Shown one piece after another: positions 24,709-32,949 of a DNA stretch of 34,536 bases. The translations under genes were made by a program, and so were the position numbers. Positions within the stretch are counted from its first letter, which is position 1, and the number at the start of each line of letters is the position of its first letter. Source of the DNA: Candidatus Methylumidiphilus alinenensis (lineage in GTDB: Bacteria; Pseudomonadota; Gammaproteobacteria; Methylococcales; Methylococcaceae). The notes beneath the pieces are model-generated. The model was not told the DNA's origin and ran no database searches. It saw only the letters and a program-made list of their open reading frames with translations. The stretch covers positions 1 to 34,536 of the forward strand of contig QJPH01000377.1 in assembly GCA_003242955.1 (NCBI GenBank), in the 5' to 3' direction.

Positions 24709-26507
24709 TGAGCAGTGATCCAATTTTACTCGACGCAATTGCCCTAGGTGGCTATAGAAGCTTTGGAGAAATACAACGCTTTGAACAGTTCGCCAAAATC
24801 AATTTGTTGATTGGGCAGAATAATAGTGGAAAATCGAATGTACTTACATTTTTGCACAAGATAGCTCCTTATTTCAGCGACATGTTAAATCGAGGGCTAT
24901 CCCCAAGCAGTGTCAACGAACTTCACCTTGACCGACTTGATGAACATTTACCAATACGACGCAATTTCTGTATTGGATTTACGATAAATATTAATAAAAT
25001 AAAAGATACTTTACATGGATTTGACAAAATATGCCCTAACGGTAAATATGCTGTCGGTAGTTTTGAGTATAATAAGCTTTTTGGTATTTTAATAGGAAAA
25101 GCAAAATTAGATCATAGCCATATTGCATGGATTGACTATGATATAAAAAATTGGATTAACTATAATACACCAAAAAAAATCAAATATGAGGACTGGTACA
25201 CTGCTTTTAATGGTCTGCAAAACAATGATATAGGGGATATTCATCACTATATCAAGGCGGAGACGGTAGACACAGCCAATCGTGAATTTGCTATCAGAGC
25301 CATCGTCGAATTCTTACAACCTTCTGCCAAGGAATTTACCACCAAGTTGATCCCAGCTATCCGCCAAGTTGGCAAACAAGGAAGTACCTCGGATGATTTT
25401 GATGGAGAGGGTATTATCGAGCGTCTCGCCAAACTGCAAAATCCTGATGTCCACAGACAACAGGATAAGCAGAAATTTGAAGCCATCAATCGCTTCTTGC
25501 AAACTGTCACGGATAATACTACGGCACTGATCGAAATACCCCACGAAAGGGATAGCATCCTAGTCCACATGGATGGAAAAACCTTGCCTTTGCAATCACT
25601 AGGGACGGGCATCCATGAGGTGATCATTCTTGCAGCAGCCGCTACTATACTTGAGAATCACATCATCTGCATGGAGGAACCTGAAATCCATTTACATCCT
25701 ATCTTGCAGAAAAAGCTGGTCCGTTATCTGACCAACAACACCAGCAACCAGTATTTCATCAGCACCCATTCCGCTGCCTTGATGGATACCCCGGATGCGG
25801 AAATCTATCATATACGTTTACAAAATGGACAATCCATCGTTGAACGAGTGACATCGGACCGGCACCGGTCAGCCATCTGCGAAGATTTAGGCTATCATCC
25901 CTCTGATCTATTACAAGCCAATTGTGTCATTTGGGTGGAAGGCCCGTCAGACCGTATTTATTTGAATTACTGGCTCAAATCTCTAGTACCACACTACATC
26001 GAAGGCATTCATTACTCGATTATGTTCTATGGTGGCAGGCTGGCCTCCCACCTTTCTGGCTTGGATATAGACGAGGAGATGGTCAAGAATTTTATTTCCC
26101 TACGCAGGCTCAACCGGCGAGGCGTTATCCTGATAGATAGTGACCGGACCAAGAAATCTGATTCTATTAACGAGACAAAGCGTAGACTAGATGAAGAGTC
26201 AGGCTATGCTTGGATCACCGAGGGCCGGGAGATTGAAAATTACTTGCCGGTTGAGCAAATCAAAAGTGCCATCACTGCCATTATTCCAAGCGCGACACCA
26301 CTATCTAAGTTTGGCAAATATGAGAATGTGCTATCAATAAGAAGGCAGAATGGCAAAAAAGCTGATGCCCCCAAAACTGAAGTTGCCAGACATATTGTCA
26401 GTGCTTACCAAAATCCAGATTTATCCCAACTAGACCTTCGTGAGCAATTAGACAAATTAATCCAATTTATCTTGGAGTCAAACCCAGGTCTAAAGATCAC
26501 AATCTGA
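24708..26507 (+). CDS. OLD-like ATPase with Toprim nuclease domain
   Basis: This 599-residue protein joins an SMC/ABC-type ATPase to a Toprim domain, the layout of overcoming-lysogenization-defect nucleases. Walker A is GQNNSGKS (residues 36-43), a signature-like LGTGIHEV lies near 298, Walker B is ICMEEPE (Glu323, Glu324) and the switch His is in ISTHSA (His354). The Toprim part has WVEGPSDR (Glu411), LIDSDR (Asp477, Asp479) and EGREIENYL (505-513). Standalone OLD proteins are class 1. No GajB-type helicase follows, so it is not a Gabija pair. The gene is visibly more AT-rich than mutL and miaA, suggesting acquisition. Defence against phage is inferred. Confidence 0.9.
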   Translation: MSSDPILLDAIALGGYRSFGEIQRFEQFAKINLLIGQNNSGKSNVLTFLHKIAPYFSDMLNRGLSPSSVNELHLDRLDEHLPIRRNFCIGFTININKIKDTLHGFDKICPNGKYAVGSFEYNKLFGILIGKAKLDHSHIAWIDYDIKNWINYNTPKKIKYEDWYTAFNGLQNNDIGDIHHYIKAETVDTANREFAIRAIVEFLQPSAKEFTTKLIPAIRQVGKQGSTSDDFDGEGIIERLAKLQNPDVHRQQDKQKFEAINRFLQTVTDNTTALIEIPHERDSILVHMDGKTLPLQSLGTGIHEVIILAAAATILENHIICMEEPEIHLHPILQKKLVRYLTNNTSNQYFISTHSAALMDTPDAEIYHIRLQNGQSIVERVTSDRHRSAICEDLGYHPSDLLQANCVIWVEGPSDRIYLNYWLKSLVPHYIEGIHYSIMFYGGRLASHLSGLDIDEEMVKNFISLRRLNRRGVILIDSDRTKKSDSINETKRRLDEESGYAWITEGREIENYLPVEQIKSAITAIIPSATPLSKFGKYENVLSIRRQNGKKADAPKTEVARHIVSAYQNPDLSQLDLREQLDKLIQFILESNPGLKITI

Positions 26508-26524
26508 TGTTGAAAAACACTGTA
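26506..26524. repeat. Solo CAGCGTTTT-family end before miaA
   Basis: GATGTTGAAAAACACTGTA overlaps the ATPase stop and ends two bases before the GTG start of miaA. Its core differs from the consensus by one or two bases. With 24166-24286 it brackets the HicBA/ATPase block. Confidence 0.55.
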
Positions 26525-26526
26525 GC

Positions 26527-27468
26527 GTGAAAAAATACCCCCCTGCCATTGCAATAATGGGTCCGACCGCATCGGGTAAGACCCGGCTTGCCATCCAGCT
26601 TGCGCAAGCACTGAATGGCGAAATCATTAGCGTGGATTCCGCCTTGGTCTACCGTGGCATGGATATCGGCACAGCCAAGCCCAGCCTTGAAGAAAGGGCT
26701 GGGGTCCCGCACCATTTGGTTGATGTTCTCGATCCTGCGGAGTCCTTCTCGACCGGGCAGTTTAGGCAGCAGGCGTTGCGCCTGATGGCAGAAATTACCG
26801 GGCGGGGCAGGATGCCCTTGCTGGTGGGCGGCACCATGCTGTATTTCAATGCTTTGTTCAATGGGTTGGCAGAGTTGCCCGAGGCCGACGAAGCCATGCG
26901 TCGGCAAATTGATGCCGAAGCTATAAGTTTGGGGTGGGCGGCATTGCATGAAGAATTGACACGGGTCGATCCTCAAGCGGGACTGCGCATCCACCCCAAT
27001 GACCCTCAGCGCATACAGCGTGCCTTGGAGGTTTACCGCCTGACCGGGGTCACCCTAAGTGAATGGTGTTCCCGTGGACGGTCTGAGCCGCCGCCTTTTA
27101 ATATCATCCGGTTCATTGTCGCCCCCGCCAATCGCCCGGTTTTGCATGAAACGATACGCAAACGCTTCCTGTCCATGCTCGACCAGGGACTTGTGGAAGA
27201 AGTTTTGACCCTTTACAGGCGCGGCGATTTGCATCAAAACCTGCCATCCATCCGTGCGGTGGGCTATCGCCAGGTTTGGGCCTATCTTTCAGGGCAATTG
27301 GATTATCCGCAGATGGTCGAGCGTGGCATCATTGCCACACGACAGTTTGCCAAGCGACAGTTCACCTGGTTGCGGCGCGAAGAATCCGCCACCCGCTTCC
27401 TTAGCGAAGACCCGCAGTTGCTGGAAAATGTGCATAGAAAAATCCTTGGCTTAATTGCAAGGATATGA
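26527..27468 (+). CDS. miaA: tRNA dimethylallyltransferase MiaA
   Basis: MiaA transfers a dimethylallyl group to A37 of tRNAs that read codons starting with U. The 313-residue protein has the P-loop GPTASGKT (residues 11-18), [17 protein letters not shown] with the catalytic Asp region, [11 protein letters not shown], and [16 protein letters not shown]. The start is a GTG at 26527 right after a repeat end, with no clear ribosome-binding site. The insertion may therefore have changed its original leader. The usual mutL-miaA adjacency is broken here by the inserted block; no hfq follows. Confidence 0.96.
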   Translation: MKKYPPAIAIMGPTASGKTRLAIQLAQALNGEIISVDSALVYRGMDIGTAKPSLEERAGVPHHLVDVLDPAESFSTGQFRQQALRLMAEITGRGRMPLLVGGTMLYFNALFNGLAELPEADEAMRRQIDAEAISLGWAALHEELTRVDPQAGLRIHPNDPQRIQRALEVYRLTGVTLSEWCSRGRSEPPPFNIIRFIVAPANRPVLHETIRKRFLSMLDQGLVEEVLTLYRRGDLHQNLPSIRAVGYRQVWAYLSGQLDYPQMVERGIIATRQFAKRQFTWLRREESATRFLSEDPQLLENVHRKILGLIARI

Positions 27469-27510
27469 TTTTAGATGATGTACACGAACTATTGGCATTT
27501 GACATTACGT

Positions 27511-27570
27511 CGGGAGTGCAAGGCTTGCCTTGCCCAAACACGCCCTCGCAAGGCAAGCCTTGCACTCCCG
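27511..27570. repeat. Perfect 23-bp hairpin in the miaA/tolC-like convergent gap
   Basis: CGGGAGTGCAAGGCTTGCCT... and its exact inverse (27511-27533 and 27548-27570) flank a 14-base loop containing GCCCTC. The same stem and part of the loop recur at 32743-32800. It lies between convergent genes, so it could stop transcription from both sides, but there is no T-tract. Confidence 0.75.
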
Positions 27571-27608
27571 CATCACTTTAAATTATTAAATTGTACCCAC
27601 ACAGCGTC

Positions 27609-28946
27609 CTAACGCTTACCAAACCAAGGTGCTATGGCTTCTAGGTCCAGGTCGGCCAAGGAACCGGCATTGAGGCGCAGTCGAATAAGGCTGCGGATGA
27701 AATCATAACGCGCCTTGGAATAGTCGGTGTTGGCTTTGAGCAGTCGGCGATGGGCGTCTAGTACATCAATGATGGTAGCCGCGCCTAGTTCGTAGCTTCT
27801 CTCTTGGGCGATTTTGGCTTTTTCACGGAATTTGGATTCTTGATGGGTGGAGTCGATGCGCAAACGCCCGGATACGGCGTTGAGCCATGCCGTTCGGGTT
27901 TCCTTTTCAATATTGCGGTGTACTTCTTCGATTTTTTCCCGCGACATATGATATTTGCCGACCGCCTCACGCGCACCGGCATCTACGCCGCCGCCGGCAT
28001 AGATTGGGATATTGACGTTAAGGTACACCGAGCCAACATTGTAATCGTTCGGGTATTGTAGGTTGTTGTAACCCGTGTTGGCGTACATTTCGCTGGCACT
28101 CAACGATGCGGTTGGCAAATGCCCCGCTACAGCACTCCCTATCATCTGTTGCGCTCCCTCTGCCGCATATTGCAGTGACAGTAGTGTAGGGTTGGCACTC
28201 AACGCCTCTTGCACCCATTCATCAGCACTGCGCTTCATTTCCGGGAAGGTATCCTGCAGCAGGGGGTCTGGGTCTTGAACAAGCACACCGCTCAACTCAC
28301 GCAGTTTTTCTGCTGCAATGGCCTTTTGATGCGAAGCTTCTATTAGTGATGTTTGTAAGGATTGCGCATAAGCATCAACTTCGTAAACGTCGGTGACCTT
28401 GGCCATCTGGCGTTCAAGCATGGCGTGCAGACGTTTAGCTTGCCCCTCGGTGGCGGCCTGCTCTGCCTGCAACTGTGCAATGGTATCGACACCCTCCAAT
28501 ACGGCCAGATACTGATCGACTAGATTGTAAGCAAGCTGCATGCGCTGGGCGAGTGCCTGTTGCTCACTCTGTTTGGTCACCTTTTTTGCACTTTCCAAGC
28601 GCAGGTAGGATGGCAAATCGAAGAGGGCTTGAGTAATCTGCAATACTCCGCGAAAACCGGCATAACTGACGGTGCTTGATCCGCCAAGAGGCTGAAATCC
28701 GTTTGCAGTCGCATTGGCGTTGTAATTATTGAAGGAGTAGAAACCGCTGATGCTGACATTGGGCAGAAGTTTGGCAAGTGCCTGGTCTTGCTGTGCACGG
28801 GCCTGCTCGACAGCGTATTCAGTGCTTTTAAGCGTTGGATTGTTCTCGACGACATGCTCCCACAACTGCAACAACCCTTCTGCGTTTACCGGATTGACTG
28901 TTGACAATATCAACGCGACTAGTAGTAATGGTAAGGATTTGCCCAT
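27609..28946 (-). CDS. TolC-family outer membrane protein of a type I secretion system
   Basis: This 445-residue outer membrane efflux channel has a signal peptide at about residues 1-22 ending VNA-E. It shows the two repeated TolC halves, each with long coiled helices rich in Ala, Gln and Glu. Family marks are NNPTLKSTEYAVEQARAQ near the start, the LNVNIPIYAGGGVDAG region, and LGAATIIDVLDAHRRLL near the end. It lies two bases after the HlyD gene and is the last gene of the cluster, a complete three-part exporter. Confidence 0.92.
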   Translation of the reverse strand: MGKSLPLLLVALILSTVNPVNAEGLLQLWEHVVENNPTLKSTEYAVEQARAQQDQALAKLLPNVSISGFYSFNNYNANATANGFQPLGGSSTVSYAGFRGVLQITQALFDLPSYLRLESAKKVTKQSEQQALAQRMQLAYNLVDQYLAVLEGVDTIAQLQAEQAATEGQAKRLHAMLERQMAKVTDVYEVDAYAQSLQTSLIEASHQKAIAAEKLRELSGVLVQDPDPLLQDTFPEMKRSADEWVQEALSANPTLLSLQYAAEGAQQMIGSAVAGHLPTASLSASEMYANTGYNNLQYPNDYNVGSVYLNVNIPIYAGGGVDAGAREAVGKYHMSREKIEEVHRNIEKETRTAWLNAVSGRLRIDSTHQESKFREKAKIAQERSYELGAATIIDVLDAHRRLLKANTDYSKARYDFIRSLIRLRLNAGSLADLDLEAIAPWFGKR

Positions 28947-28948
28947 GG

Positions 28949-30271
28949 CTAGTCCTCAATGAATGCACGGGAAAACGAGTCTTTGAGCGGGTCGGACAAG
29001 TATTGGAAGAACGTGCGTTTGCCTGTGTGTATCAACACTTCGGCCGGCATGCCTGGCAATAGATCCAGTTTCAGTTTGGCGAGCGTATCCAAGGCCTTTT
29101 TATCGACATCCACCCGCGCCAGATAATAAGGAGTGTGTTGATCATCTTCTGTCACTAGGCTATCAGCCGACAAGGCCAGCACCTTGCCTTCAATCTTAGG
29201 CAGAACCTTGGCCTTAAACACACTGAATCGAATCTCGGCGGGTTGACCGATTTTTACGCGGTCGATGTCTAGCGGCGATACCTTTGCTTCGACCAGCAAC
29301 TTTTCATTTTGCGGGACAATTTCCAATATTCGCGAACCCGGCGCAATCACCCCGCCCAAAGTATGCGCCGCCAGTCCCATGACTTTGCCAGATTCGGGTG
29401 CTTTGATGACGCTGCGTTCGACAGTTTGTTCCAACGCATGGATTTTCTCGCGCAACTCAAACAAGTTGACTTGCACCTCTGCCAACTCCTTTATGACATC
29501 ACTTTGCAGTTCTTTTTGTAATTGCAATTCCTTGAGTTTTGTTTCGCTGATTTGTAAGCCAGTTGCCGCTAGGTTTGACTGTAATTCGCCGCTTTGCCCC
29601 TGGCTGTCGGACAATTTGCGTTCAAGGTCGCGCACCGTTTGTTTGTCGCTGTAACCTTCTTTTAGCAGGGCTTGGAAATCGGCCAATTCACTTTCGTATG
29701 AATGCATCAACAGTTCACGGCTGGCTTTTTGCGATCTAAGGCCAATCTCCTTGGCTTTTAACTGTCCGATTTGCTCCTCGTACAAGCGGATTTCGTTGTC
29801 GTAGGACTGTCGGCGTGCCTGGAAAGTTTGGCTTTGCACACGCATGGCATCAGCGGCCCGCGCATCTCCTTTGGATTCAAGCAACTCTTTCGGGTAGACG
29901 ATTTTTGACTGGCCGTCGCGCAATGCGATCAGCCGCGCTTCCCGTGCCAGCGAGATCAGGAACTGCCCACGGAGAACTTCAAGTTGGGAGCGTGGTTGGG
30001 TATCGTCCAAGGTGACCAGAATCTGGCCCTTTTCCACCACGTCGCCATCACGCACGCGGATGGATTGGACGATTCCGCCTTCAAGGTGCTGTACGGTCTT
30101 GCGGTAGTTTTCCACCGTGACTTGCCCTGGCGCATGGGCGGCGCTGCTCAGCGGTGCAAATGCCGCCCAGCCGCCAAAACCGCCGAATATGGCAATAACT
30201 AGAAAAAAACCGAGGCGACGCAGGGTACGATCATCGGTCAGTGGCTCAGTATGGATAGGTTGATTTTTCAT
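28949..30271 (-). CDS. HlyD-family periplasmic adaptor of a type I secretion system
   Basis: The 440-residue membrane fusion protein has one membrane span at about residues 20-40 (LGFFLVIAIFGGFGGWAAFA). A split lipoyl domain follows (VQSIRVRDGDVVEKGQILVTLDD), then a long coiled coil at about 110-280, and a C-terminal beta domain with IVPQNEKLLVEAKVSPLDID. It resembles PrtE/HlyD adaptors linking the ABC transporter to TolC. It is 32 bases from the ABC transporter gene. Confidence 0.94.
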   Translation of the reverse strand: MKNQPIHTEPLTDDRTLRRLGFFLVIAIFGGFGGWAAFAPLSSAAHAPGQVTVENYRKTVQHLEGGIVQSIRVRDGDVVEKGQILVTLDDTQPRSQLEVLRGQFLISLAREARLIALRDGQSKIVYPKELLESKGDARAADAMRVQSQTFQARRQSYDNEIRLYEEQIGQLKAKEIGLRSQKASRELLMHSYESELADFQALLKEGYSDKQTVRDLERKLSDSQGQSGELQSNLAATGLQISETKLKELQLQKELQSDVIKELAEVQVNLFELREKIHALEQTVERSVIKAPESGKVMGLAAHTLGGVIAPGSRILEIVPQNEKLLVEAKVSPLDIDRVKIGQPAEIRFSVFKAKVLPKIEGKVLALSADSLVTEDDQHTPYYLARVDVDKKALDTLAKLKLDLLPGMPAEVLIHTGKRTFFQYLSDPLKDSFSRAFIED

Positions 30272-30303
30272 GTTGGGTTATATGGAAGCAAAGCGACAGC
30301 CAT

Positions 30304-32094
30304 CTATAAAACCCGTACCGTTCCGGTGTGTGCTGTTACATTGGTGCTACGTGCCGGTGCCGTTACTGGTGCGGAGGCTGGCGCCGGTGGGACGTTTCTT
30401 TGCAATGCCTGCGCCACCTCATTGGGCGGACCATAGGCCAGCAACTGGCCTTCGCGCATCAATGCGATATTATCGACCTGGTTTAGGATACTGGGGCGGT
30501 GTGTCACCATCACCACAGTGCAGCCTTGTTTACGCAAGTTTGCCAAAGCCTGAGCCAGAGCTTCCTCCCCTTCTTGATCCAAGTTGGAATTGGGTTCATC
30601 AAGAAGGATGATGCGAGGCGAGCCATAAAGTGCGCGTGCAAGCCCTAAGCGTTGGCGCTGACCGGCGGACAACACCCTGCCTTGCCCCTGGATTACGGTA
30701 TCGTATCCCTCGGACAGGCGCAGCAGCATTTCGTGGATACCGGCTAAGCGAGCCGCTGCCACCACCTTGTCGGGTTCCACCCTACCAAAACGGGCGATAT
30801 TTTCACTAATGCTTCCATCCAGCAATTCGACATCCTGCGGGAGGTAGCCGATATGGTTCCCTAGCATCATACGGTCCCACTGGCTGATTTCGGCACCATC
30901 CAAGCGCACACTACCCGTAGACGGCTTGTAAAGCCCCAGCATGGCGCGGATCAGCGTAGATTTGCCGGCAGCACTGGGGCCGATCACGGCCACCTGCTGA
31001 CCGGCTGCTATCTGCAAGTTGACACCGGCGATTATCGGCTTTTGACTACCGGGCGGTATGATCGAGACATTCTCCAAGCGAATTTGTCCGGTCGGTGGCG
31101 GCAGCGGCATCGGCGGCTCGCGCAGCGGAACCGCATTGAGCAATTTTTCCAATCGCCCATAAGCATCACGGGCACCGATAAAACCCTTCCAACTGCCGAT
31201 CAGCAAATCCAATGGTGCCAGCGCCCGCCCAAGCAGCATGGAACCTGCAATCATGGCGCCGGGGGAGATTTCCTTCCCAATCGCCAAGTACGCGCCCAAG
31301 CCGAGAATCAAGGATTGGATCACCATCCGGTAAAGCTTGGAAAGGGCAGTGATTAGCCCAGCTTTGCCGCTGGCCTTGCCCTGGTGGGTGAGCATGGCGT
31401 TTTGTTTACGCTGCCAACGGGTGCGTAGGCGGGGCAGCATGCCCATGGCATCGATCACTTCGACGTTGCGCAGGTTGCGCTGGGTCTGTTGGCTGGACTC
31501 CATAGACTCGTCATTGGCCCGTTTGAGCAGGTCGCGAGTACCCAATTCGGTCCACAGGTTAAGCCCCATCAGTATAAATGCGGAAATCAGCGCAACTACG
31601 CCGTAGCTCCAGTGAAACCACCACATGACGGCAATATTGAGGGGAAGCCAGGGTGCATCAAAAAAAGCGAACAACCCCTGACCGGTGAGAAACTGGCGCA
31701 ACTGTAGCAAATCACTTAACGGCTGTGCCGTTGCATTGCGTCCGGCACTGATTGACGCACTAGTGAACATGGCATCGAAGATGCGGGTGTTGAGTAGTTG
31801 GTCAAGGCGATTGCTGGTGACCACGAGTATTTGCGAACGCACCCATTCCAGTGCCCCCATTACAGAGAGCAGAAATACCAGCAACACAGTGAGCATGGTC
31901 AGCGTGGACACGCTACTGCTGGACATGACGCGGTCATATATCTGCATCATGTAGATCATCGGTGTCAAGACGAGGATATTAATGAAAAGACTGAGGAACC
32001 CTGCGGTCAGAAACGACTGTTTGCAGCGCTTCAAGGCTTCGCTAATATTGGCGACCTGCTCGGCGTTCGGTTGTGGTTGGTCATGGTTATCCAT
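30304..32094 (-). CDS. Type I secretion permease/ATPase (PrtD type)
   Basis: This 596-residue ABC exporter has a transmembrane domain at about residues 25-310 with several hydrophobic spans. A nucleotide-binding domain follows with Walker A GPSAAGKS (372-379), signature LSAGQR (475-480) and Walker B IILLDEP (Asp499, Glu500). There is no N-terminal C39 or C39-like domain, so it fits the PrtD/AprD class that exports proteins with uncleaved C-terminal signals. The last 35 residues are rich in Ala, Pro and Thr. No RTX-type substrate gene is seen nearby. Confidence 0.95.
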   Translation of the reverse strand: MDNHDQPQPNAEQVANISEALKRCKQSFLTAGFLSLFINILVLTPMIYMMQIYDRVMSSSSVSTLTMLTVLLVFLLSVMGALEWVRSQILVVTSNRLDQLLNTRIFDAMFTSASISAGRNATAQPLSDLLQLRQFLTGQGLFAFFDAPWLPLNIAVMWWFHWSYGVVALISAFILMGLNLWTELGTRDLLKRANDESMESSQQTQRNLRNVEVIDAMGMLPRLRTRWQRKQNAMLTHQGKASGKAGLITALSKLYRMVIQSLILGLGAYLAIGKEISPGAMIAGSMLLGRALAPLDLLIGSWKGFIGARDAYGRLEKLLNAVPLREPPMPLPPPTGQIRLENVSIIPPGSQKPIIAGVNLQIAAGQQVAVIGPSAAGKSTLIRAMLGLYKPSTGSVRLDGAEISQWDRMMLGNHIGYLPQDVELLDGSISENIARFGRVEPDKVVAAARLAGIHEMLLRLSEGYDTVIQGQGRVLSAGQRQRLGLARALYGSPRIILLDEPNSNLDQEGEEALAQALANLRKQGCTVVMVTHRPSILNQVDNIALMREGQLLAYGPPNEVAQALQRNVPPAPASAPVTAPARSTNVTAHTGTVRVL

Positions 32095-32097
32095 AAA

Positions 32098-32649
32098 TCA
32101 CGAGTCGTTAAATGAACCCTTCAAACCCTTCATAAAACCTTGTAGGTAGCCTGCCGGTAAAGTAAACGGAGCCGATGCTGCACCCGATGGACCATACAAG
32201 CGCATAGTCAGGCCGGTATGTGCATGTGCTTCCAGGTACTGTCGGCTAAGTTCGATATCCAGCATTTCGGCGTATCCGCAAAATAAATGGCAATTTACTT
32301 TATGCTTGACGGCCAGAGCATGGAATTTCCCGCCGGTCGAATCAAAAGCTTGATCAAAGCCACGCCAGTCGCCATCGTAGTAATCGGTGACACTCAAAAA
32401 ATAGCGTGTTTGCCGGTCTTCACCTGTACGCGCATGCAAAGCAAGGCCTTCCACTTCGGGTGCATCGCTGTCTTCATTGGCCGTGTTGCTGACTTCCGGG
32501 CCGCGGTAATAGACGATATTCTTGAACGTATCCCGTTCTACCTCCACCTCTTTTTGCACTGCAACAGGATCGTTCGCGTCCACCCTAAGCAAAGAGCAGC
32601 CTACCGCTGTCAACAGCAAAACTCCGTATAAAGCAATTTTAACTGGCAT
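32098..32649 (-). CDS. Lipoprotein of unknown function heading the secretion operon
   Basis: The 183-residue protein has a lipoprotein signal: hydrophobic residues 5-17, then Cys18 in LTAVGCSLL. The mature part is acidic at first (VEVERDTFKNIVYYRGPEV), then has strands with TRYFLSVTDYYDGDWRGFDQ and a segment NCHLFCGYAEML with two Cys. I do not recognise a named family. It stops three bases before the ABC transporter start, so the two are probably translated from one transcript. It may be a surface or secretion accessory factor. Confidence 0.8.
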   Translation of the reverse strand: MPVKIALYGVLLLTAVGCSLLRVDANDPVAVQKEVEVERDTFKNIVYYRGPEVSNTANEDSDAPEVEGLALHARTGEDRQTRYFLSVTDYYDGDWRGFDQAFDSTGGKFHALAVKHKVNCHLFCGYAEMLDIELSRQYLEAHAHTGLTMRLYGPSGAASAPFTLPAGYLQGFMKGLKGSFNDS

Positions 32650-32722
32650 TATTCAAAGCTTATCTAAAACCTATTACTATAGCAATTGAGATGTGCTAAG
32701 TGCAATAACTGAACTGAACCGG

Positions 32723-32856
32723 GGTGCGATTAAAAGTGGTGTGGGAGTGCAAGGCTTGCCTTGCCTGTAGATGCCCTCGCAAGGCAAGCCTTGCACTCCC
32801 GACTCACTGCGTAATTTCATGCCACCCGGTTCGTGTGCATCACTTTTAATCGCACC
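32723..32856. mobile_element. 134-bp MITE with GGTGCGATTAAAAGTG ends and nested hairpin
   Basis: GGTGCGATTAAAAGTG (32723-32738) and its perfect inverse (32841-32856) bound the element. Inside lies a perfect 22-bp stem (32743-32764 and 32779-32800), the same as at 27511-27570. It fills the gap between the divergent lipoprotein and exosortase genes, where the promoters of both would be expected. Confidence 0.75.
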
Positions 32857-32949
32857 CTTTACGGCGCGTAACATCAGCTAATAACATAGCCTGACCCGTT
32901 CAAAGGTCGGGCCGGCGTTTACCTTTTTAAATTGGGGTCTTTATCTTTT

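Noticed and set aside
24708-26507. Gabija anti-phage system
   Set aside because: The ATPase/Toprim protein resembles GajA, but no GajB helicase gene lies next to it; miaA follows directly.
24166-26527. Integron-like gene cassettes because each cargo unit ends in a repeat
   Set aside because: The repeat ends lack the attC core sites (GTTRRRY/RYYYAAC) and no integrase is present. Inverted ends beside TA fit a transposon-derived element better.
27609-32649. RTX-type substrate gene in the type I secretion cluster
   Set aside because: No frame in the cluster shows glycine- and aspartate-rich nonapeptide repeats.
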